From NCBI GenBank assembly GCA_030667285.1, contig DAOUWE010000016.1:1-8903 (forward strand): DNA of 8,903 nucleotides, in the 5' to 3' direction. The notes under the pieces are model-generated. The model ran no database searches, had not been told where the DNA came from, and was given only the letters and a program-made list of their open reading frames with translations. Positions 6,028 to 8,903 of this stretch are shown here, piece by piece. This stretch comes from Candidatus Shapirobacteria bacterium. Its GTDB lineage: Bacteria > Patescibacteriota > Microgenomatia > UBA12405 > JAUWLS01. Position 1 is the stretch's first letter. Every line of letters starts with the position of its first letter. The translations under genes and the position numbers were made by a program.

Positions 6028-7229
6028 AACCAAGAGAAATCTTAAGATCCGCAATTCGAGCCTTACGCATGAATGCTCTCAGATCATCTCTGACCATGCT
6101 CGGTATTATCATCGGCATCACTGCGGTGATACTTATTTCCTCTGTCGGGCAAGGCGCAGTGGCTTTTATCTCAAACGAGTTAAGTTCGTTTGGTACCAAT
6201 TTCTTTTCAATTAGTCCGGGAAGCGACATTGTTAGCACATTCAGTGGCGGTGGCGAACCAATAGTTCTTGAAGACGTAGAGGCAATAGAAGAGGCCAATA
6301 TTTCAAACATTGAAACGATAGCCCCTTTCTCTCTTACCAATAAAGTTGTATCTGCAAACGGTGAGTCGGTGAGAGTTTCAATATATGGAATGACACCGGA
6401 AGCCCTGATATTACTTAAACCTAATATGATTTACGGTGAGTTTTTGTCAGACGACGATAGAAATAGTCGTATAGTAATTCTTGGCTCAGATATCGCAGAA
6501 GAGTTGTTTGGCGAAGATACAGATCCTGTTGGCGAATCGATCAAAATCAACGACATACGCTTTGCGGTAACTGGAGTTTCTAAAAGTGGAGGAACTTTCT
6601 TTGGTAGCTTTTTCAATACCGCTGTCAATATTCCACTTGAAATACTACAGGACCAGATAGCTGGCAACGAAGAAATAATGGAGATTGACATTAGTGTCCA
6701 CGACACCGATCTTTTAAACGAAACCATGGATGAGGTTGAGTCAGTACTACGAGATCATCGAAATATTGATGAGGATGAAGATGCTGATTTTACCTTAACT
6801 AGTTTTACCGCCGCTCTAGATACGTTTGGAACTATTACCACCTTATTAACTGTTTTCATTGCAGGTATTTCTGGGATATCTCTTTTGGTTGGGGGAATAG
6901 GTGTTATGAACATCATGCTTGTGTCAGTTACCGAGAGAACCAAAGAGATAGGTCTTTTAAAAGCAATTGGTGCAAAACGCAAAGACATATTAACTCAGTT
7001 TCTGATCGAATCAGCGGTGCTGACTACAATTGGTGGAATTATCGGAATTTTTCTTGGAGTTGGAGGCACATTTCTGATTGCTGTTGTGGCAGGCATTCCC
7101 TTTATTATAAGCGTGCCCTGGATACTCTTGGCAGTTAGCATATCAACGCTGGTAGGAGTCGTTTTTGGTATTTATCCTGCGAGAAAAGCAGCTGACCTGC
7201 TTCCCATTGACGCACTGCGCTACGAGTAA
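6024..7229 (+). CDS. MacB/FtsX-type ABC transporter permease
   Basis: A 401-residue permease of the four-helix type VII (MacB/FtsX/LolC) class, which drives substrate release or export by mechanotransmission rather than through a classic channel. Helix 1 is at about 22-42 after an amphipathic start (REILRSAIRALRMNALRSSLTMLGIIIG), a large extracytoplasmic MacB-type domain covers about 43-270, and helices 2-4 lie at about 272-300, 327-355 and 363-385. The cytoplasmic loop ERTKEIGLLKAIGAKRKDIL (304-323) is the conserved coupling region that contacts the ATPase. The C-terminus GIYPARKAADLLPIDALRYE is family-typical. With a separate ATPase gene and a MacA-like adaptor upstream, the set makes a complete MacAB-like exporter; peptides, antibiotics or lipids are all possible cargo. 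The ATG overlaps the ATPase stop. Confidence 0.94.
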   Translation: MKPREILRSAIRALRMNALRSSLTMLGIIIGITAVILISSVGQGAVAFISNELSSFGTNFFSISPGSDIVSTFSGGGEPIVLEDVEAIEEANISNIETIAPFSLTNKVVSANGESVRVSIYGMTPEALILLKPNMIYGEFLSDDDRNSRIVILGSDIAEELFGEDTDPVGESIKINDIRFAVTGVSKSGGTFFGSFFNTAVNIPLEILQDQIAGNEEIMEIDISVHDTDLLNETMDEVESVLRDHRNIDEDEDADFTLTSFTAALDTFGTITTLLTVFIAGISGISLLVGGIGVMNIMLVSVTERTKEIGLLKAIGAKRKDILTQFLIESAVLTTIGGIIGIFLGVGGTFLIAVVAGIPFIISVPWILLAVSISTLVGVVFGIYPARKAADLLPIDALRYE

Positions 7230-7276
7230 GCCGGCACCATTACTCATCCCACTTTTCTTGTTCACTTCGTTCCTTG

Positions 7277-7359
7277 CGGAGGAGGTGGGATTCGAACCCA
7301 CGTAGCCCGAAGGCTCACGCTTTCCAAGCGTGTGCAATTGACCACTATGCGACTCCTCC
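7277..7359 (-). tRNA. tRNA-Ser(GGA): tRNA-Ser (anticodon GGA)
   Basis: Read on the minus strand, the acceptor stem GGAGGAG/CTCCTCC is perfect. The D-arm follows, then the anticodon stem CACGC/GCGTG with loop TTGGAAA giving anticodon GGA (reads UCC and UCU). The extended variable arm AGCC-TTCG-GGCT is typical of a class II serine tRNA. The T-arm is GTGGG-TTCGAAT-CCCAC and the discriminator base is G, as is usual for serine. CCA is not encoded (the next bases read CAA). It lies 28 bp downstream of tRNA-Arg and is probably cotranscribed with it, converging on the permease gene. Confidence 0.97.
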
Positions 7360-7387
7360 TAAGAAAGCCTCTTATTTTACCCTAATG

Positions 7388-7459
7388 TATGCCCGGAGGG
7401 AATCGAACCCCCATTTCTGGTTCCGGAAACCAGTGTTCTATCCATTGAACTACGGGCAC
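7388..7459 (-). tRNA. tRNA-Arg(CCG): tRNA-Arg (anticodon CCG)
   Basis: On the minus strand the acceptor arms GTGCCCG/CGGGCAT pair with one G-U at the first position. The D-arm is GTTC-AATGGATA-GAAC with the A20 that is an arginine identity element. The anticodon stem CTGGT/ACCAG encloses TTCCGGA, giving anticodon CCG (reads CGG). The T-arm is GGGGG-TTCGATT-CCCTC with one G-U, and the discriminator is A. CCA is not encoded. On the minus strand a TAGAAT (7473-7468) lies 8 nt upstream and may be the -10 box of this two-tRNA unit. Confidence 0.96.
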
Positions 7460-7524
7460 TCTTCTATATTCTACAATCCTTTCCCCAGCACTATCCCTAT
7501 ATTCAACACAAGAGGATACCTCAG

Positions 7525-7533
7525 TGATATAAT
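7525..7533 (+). promoter_or_regulatory. Extended -10 promoter of the secreted-protein gene
   Basis: TGATATAAT is a perfect extended -10 element (TG-N-TATAAT). Such elements can work without a good -35; only a weak TTCAAC-like match is seen upstream. Transcription would start near 7540 and give a leader of about 70 nt before the ATG at 7612. Confidence 0.55.
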
Positions 7534-7590
7534 AAATACCATATCTATCAGGAAATAAGGACCATTGTCTCTAGATTACAGGTTAAAAAG

Positions 7591-7601
7591 AAAGGGGGTG
7601 A
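7591..7601 (+). promoter_or_regulatory. Strong ribosome binding site
   Basis: AAAGGGGGTGA matches the full anti-Shine-Dalgarno complement (TAAGGAGGTGA) at nearly every base, with one A-to-G change that still allows a G-U pair. It ends 10 nt before the ATG at 7612 and fixes that start. It is the only strong Shine-Dalgarno sequence seen before any gene in this window. Confidence 0.75.
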
Positions 7602-7611
7602 ATACGAAATA

Positions 7612-8442
7612 ATGAAAAAATTAAAGAATCTTTTCTTAATTTTTGCTTTAACCACCTTTGTCTTTCTTTCAACCCCCCTTACCGCTCAAGCCAAAGATTT
7701 CATTATGCACGCCTCCACTCCTACCTCTTCTACTACTACTGATCAAAAAACAGCCATTCACTCCCAAGTTATAAACACCTCATCTTCTCATCAAGAGGTC
7801 CTCGTTTGTGCCGAAGCTCTCGGAGCTGGAAAACAATGGAATTTAGGCTGTCACCGCGTTTCTCTTAACTCTTTTTTCACCCACAAATGGGGAGAAAGAA
7901 TGTCAGTCTACTTAACTGATGAAATGCCTCAAGGTCAATACAGCGTTTTCTTTACCTACCAAGACCAAGAAGGCAAATGGCACGAATTAAAATCTGTCGA
8001 AACTAATCAGAAAGCAAGAATTAGTGTAAACAAGGGTTATCCCTTATCTCAAGTTCAAACGACTCCCACTACCACCAAAAAAGTCACCAATGACTTGAGA
8101 CACTCTTCCGTTCCTAAGCAAGTCCAAGCCAAAAAAGATATTGATCCCGGTAATTCTGTTCAAACCAAAGTAGTCAACCTAAAAACCGAATCTACCAAAG
8201 TTCTTTTTTGTGCCGAAGCTCTCGGAGCCGGAAAAAATTGGCATCTAGGCTGTATCCCGGAGCCAATCAGTCTTGAAAAAGTTTGGAATGACCAGTGGGG
8301 GATAGACATCAATGTCTATGCTAGACCGGATATGCCATCTAGTACCTATGCTGTTCGTTATACCTACCAAGACGAAGCCGGAAAATGGCACGAGATCAAA
8401 AACATGAATCTCTCTACTTCTCGTACCAGTCTGACTATTTAG
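7612..8442 (+). CDS. Secreted protein with two copies of a cysteine-pair domain
   Basis: A 276-residue exported protein of unknown function. A classic signal peptide (Lys-rich start, hydrophobic core about 7-20) ends at TAQA-KD, so signal peptidase I should cut after A27. The mature part holds two homologous domains, about 49-140 and 181-276, joined by a Thr/Lys-rich linker. Each has V-x-CAEALGAGK-x-W-x-LGC (cysteines C66/C80 and C200/C214), then a WG, then VY-x4-MP, and finally TYQD-x2-GKWHE. The two cysteines 14 residues apart probably form a disulfide. The alternating hydrophobic pattern suggests a beta-sandwich, possibly a binding module. No catalytic motif or C-terminal anchor is visible, so it is either released or held by partners. 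It has its own promoter, a strong ribosome binding site and a terminator, suggesting a well-expressed single-gene unit. Confidence 0.85.
   Translation: MKKLKNLFLIFALTTFVFLSTPLTAQAKDFIMHASTPTSSTTTDQKTAIHSQVINTSSSHQEVLVCAEALGAGKQWNLGCHRVSLNSFFTHKWGERMSVYLTDEMPQGQYSVFFTYQDQEGKWHELKSVETNQKARISVNKGYPLSQVQTTPTTTKKVTNDLRHSSVPKQVQAKKDIDPGNSVQTKVVNLKTESTKVLFCAEALGAGKNWHLGCIPEPISLEKVWNDQWGIDINVYARPDMPSSTYAVRYTYQDEAGKWHEIKNMNLSTSRTSLTI
7805..7826 (+). repeat. Direct repeat, copy 1 (encodes the CAEALGAG core)
   Basis: These 22 bases are identical to 8207-8228, exactly 402 bp (134 codons) downstream. They encode the start of the cysteine motif of the first domain. Synonymous positions are identical too, which points to a recent duplication or gene conversion of this core, since the flanking parts of the domains differ widely. 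Confidence 0.85.
8207..8228 (+). repeat. Direct repeat, copy 2 (encodes the CAEALGAG core)
   Basis: Second copy of the 22-base repeat, in the same reading frame, in the second domain of the secreted protein. After one mismatch the match resumes for GGAAAA. Confidence 0.85.
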
Positions 8443-8460
8443 ACAGCTACTATCTAAAAC

Positions 8461-8490
8461 AAAAAAGCCTCTTTCAAAAGGGGCTTTTTT
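8461..8490 (+). terminator. Rho-independent terminator
   Basis: Six A, GCCTCTTT, a short TCAA-type loop, then AAGGGGC and six T. The arms pair over about 13-14 bp with one G-U, and the stem runs into the T tract. It lies 18 bp after the stop of the secreted-protein gene and separates it from the toxin-antitoxin promoter. The A and T tracts at the two ends would let it act in both directions. Confidence 0.88.
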
Positions 8491-8506
8491 GATGAATAGA
8501 AAATTC

Positions 8507-8535
8507 TTGACAAACATGCATATATATACTAATAT
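8507..8535 (+). promoter_or_regulatory. Promoter of the toxin-antitoxin operon, leaderless
   Basis: The consensus -35 TTGACA (8507-8512) is separated by exactly 17 bp from TAATAT (8530-8535). The expected start point, about 7 nt further on, is the A of the ATG at 8542. No ribosome binding site is present, so the antitoxin message is probably leaderless. Confidence 0.7.
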
Positions 8536-8539
8536 GCAT
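8516..8539 (+). promoter_or_regulatory. Inverted-repeat operator over the promoter
   Basis: ATGCATAT (8516-8523) and ATATGCAT (8532-8539) form a perfect 8+8 inverted repeat with an 8-nt centre. It covers the spacer and -10 box and ends 2 bp before the antitoxin ATG. Ribbon-helix-helix antitoxins usually repress their own operon by binding such sites, so this is the likely autoregulatory operator. Confidence 0.65.
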
Positions 8540-8541
8540 TT

Positions 8542-8790
8542 ATGAGTAACCTAGTTCGCACCACCATCAACATTCCCCAAGACCTTTTGTTGGAACTTAA
8601 GTATTATGCTCTTTCTCAAAACACTAGTGTTAGTCGGCTCATCCAAGAAACAGTTACCGAAAAAATGGGTAAGAAAAAAACAAAAGATTCTCTTCTCCAT
8701 CTTGCCGGCAAACTCGACTTAAAAGACAAGACCCCGCCTCAGAGATCCAAATTGTATACCAAACATGTCCAAAAAAAGATGGGGTATTGA
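8542..8790 (+). CDS. vapB: Ribbon-helix-helix (CopG-like) antitoxin
   Basis: An 82-residue protein with a ribbon-helix-helix DNA-binding domain at the N-terminus: the strand RTTINIP (6-12), helix 1 QDLLLELKYYALSQN (about 13-27), the turn TSVS and helix 2 RLIQETVTEKM (about 32-42). The lysine-rich remainder is the part expected to wrap around and neutralise the toxin. It overlaps by 26 bp a PIN-domain gene, the usual VapBC order of antitoxin first. Dimers should bind the inverted repeat in the promoter and repress the operon, more strongly with toxin bound. The ATG at 8542 is set by the promoter position, and no other start fits. Family assignment is firm; pairing with the toxin rests on the overlap. 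Confidence 0.88.
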   Translation: MSNLVRTTINIPQDLLLELKYYALSQNTSVSRLIQETVTEKMGKKKTKDSLLHLAGKLDLKDKTPPQRSKLYTKHVQKKMGY

Positions 8791-8903
8791 CACTAACATA
8801 CTTGTCTATCTCTTAGACAAGAGCTCTTCTTTTCACGACCAAGCAAAATCTGCTATTAACTCATGCCAAAAAAATGATATCAGTCTTTTTGTCACCCATC
8901 AAA
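8765..8903 (+). CDS. vapC: PIN-domain toxin, VapC family (partial, cut by window end)
   Basis: The first 46 residues of a PIN-domain ribonuclease, open to the right edge. It begins MSKKRWGIDTNILVYLLD; D9 in the IDTN motif is the first of the conserved acids that bind the catalytic magnesium, and D18 closes the typical N-LVYLLD strand and helix start. The FHDQAKSAI segment that follows fits the next helix of VapC proteins. These toxins cut tRNA or rRNA and stop translation when the antitoxin is lost. The ATG lies inside the antitoxin gene (26-bp overlap, different frame), implying translational coupling. No ribosome binding site is seen. The remaining catalytic acids lie outside the window, so integrity cannot be judged. 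Confidence 0.88.
   Translation, partial: MSKKRWGIDTNILVYLLDKSSSFHDQAKSAINSCQKNDISLFVTHQ

Noticed and set aside
7230..7276. Terminator for the export operon or the tRNA unit between permease and tRNA-Ser
   Set aside because: No GC-rich hairpin followed by a T tract is visible on either strand in this short gap.
7274..7558. A 94-codon plus-strand reading frame across the tRNA region
   Set aside because: It is the antisense of tRNA-Ser and tRNA-Arg (the WDSNPR and RRESNP motifs are typical false translations of T-arms); the tRNA folds explain the sequence.

Overview
The window reads like a stretch of chromosome from a small-genome, AT-leaning bacterium, most likely a member of the Candidate Phyla Radiation (Patescibacteria). 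This is an inference from short tightly packed genes, several uncharacterised proteins, tRNA genes without an encoded CCA end, and the near absence of Shine-Dalgarno sequences. UGA appears to be used as an ordinary stop codon (for example in an ATGA stop/start overlap), so the UGA=Gly code of some CPR lineages is not supported.

Layout. 1-164: the C-terminal tail of an unrecognised gene. 207-1906: a two-gene unit (ATGA overlap) encoding a small two-helix membrane protein and a GT-B family 4 glycosyltransferase. 1943-2608: a soluble protein of unknown function, converging tail to tail (4-bp overlap) with a YbaK/ProX-type aminoacyl-tRNA deacylase on the minus strand (2605-3117). That gene diverges across only 28 bp from rnhB (RNase HII, 3146-3775). 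3776-4160: a 385-bp gap without a recognisable gene; its first half is purine-rich and its second half carries a probable promoter. 4161-7229: a three-gene ABC export operon (MacA-like adaptor, MacB-type ATPase, MacB/FtsX-type permease). 7277-7459: tRNA-Ser(GGA) and tRNA-Arg(CCG) on the minus strand. 7612-8442: a secreted protein made of two copies of one cysteine-pair domain, with its own extended -10 promoter, a strong ribosome binding site and a rho-independent terminator. 8507-8903: a VapBC-type toxin-antitoxin operon; the PIN toxin runs off the window.

How it fits together. The transporter genes form a complete inner-membrane MacAB-like module and show a codon choice different from the flanking genes, so they may have a separate history. 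The secreted duplicated protein is an independent transcription unit. The toxin-antitoxin promoter is the clearest regulatory site: a consensus -35, a 17-bp spacer, a -10 ending 6 nt before the ATG, and a perfect 8+8 inverted repeat over the spacer and -10. This fits a leaderless, autoregulated transcript. Other genes (207, 3146 and possibly 3117 minus) also have -10-like boxes 5-7 nt before their ATG, which suggests leaderless translation is common here. I see no CRISPR array, insertion sequence or phage gene, and no clear undescribed multi-gene system. The most novel-looking items are the secreted tandem-domain protein, the unknown 221-aa protein, the purine-rich gap after rnhB and a glycosyltransferase with an altered EX7E motif.
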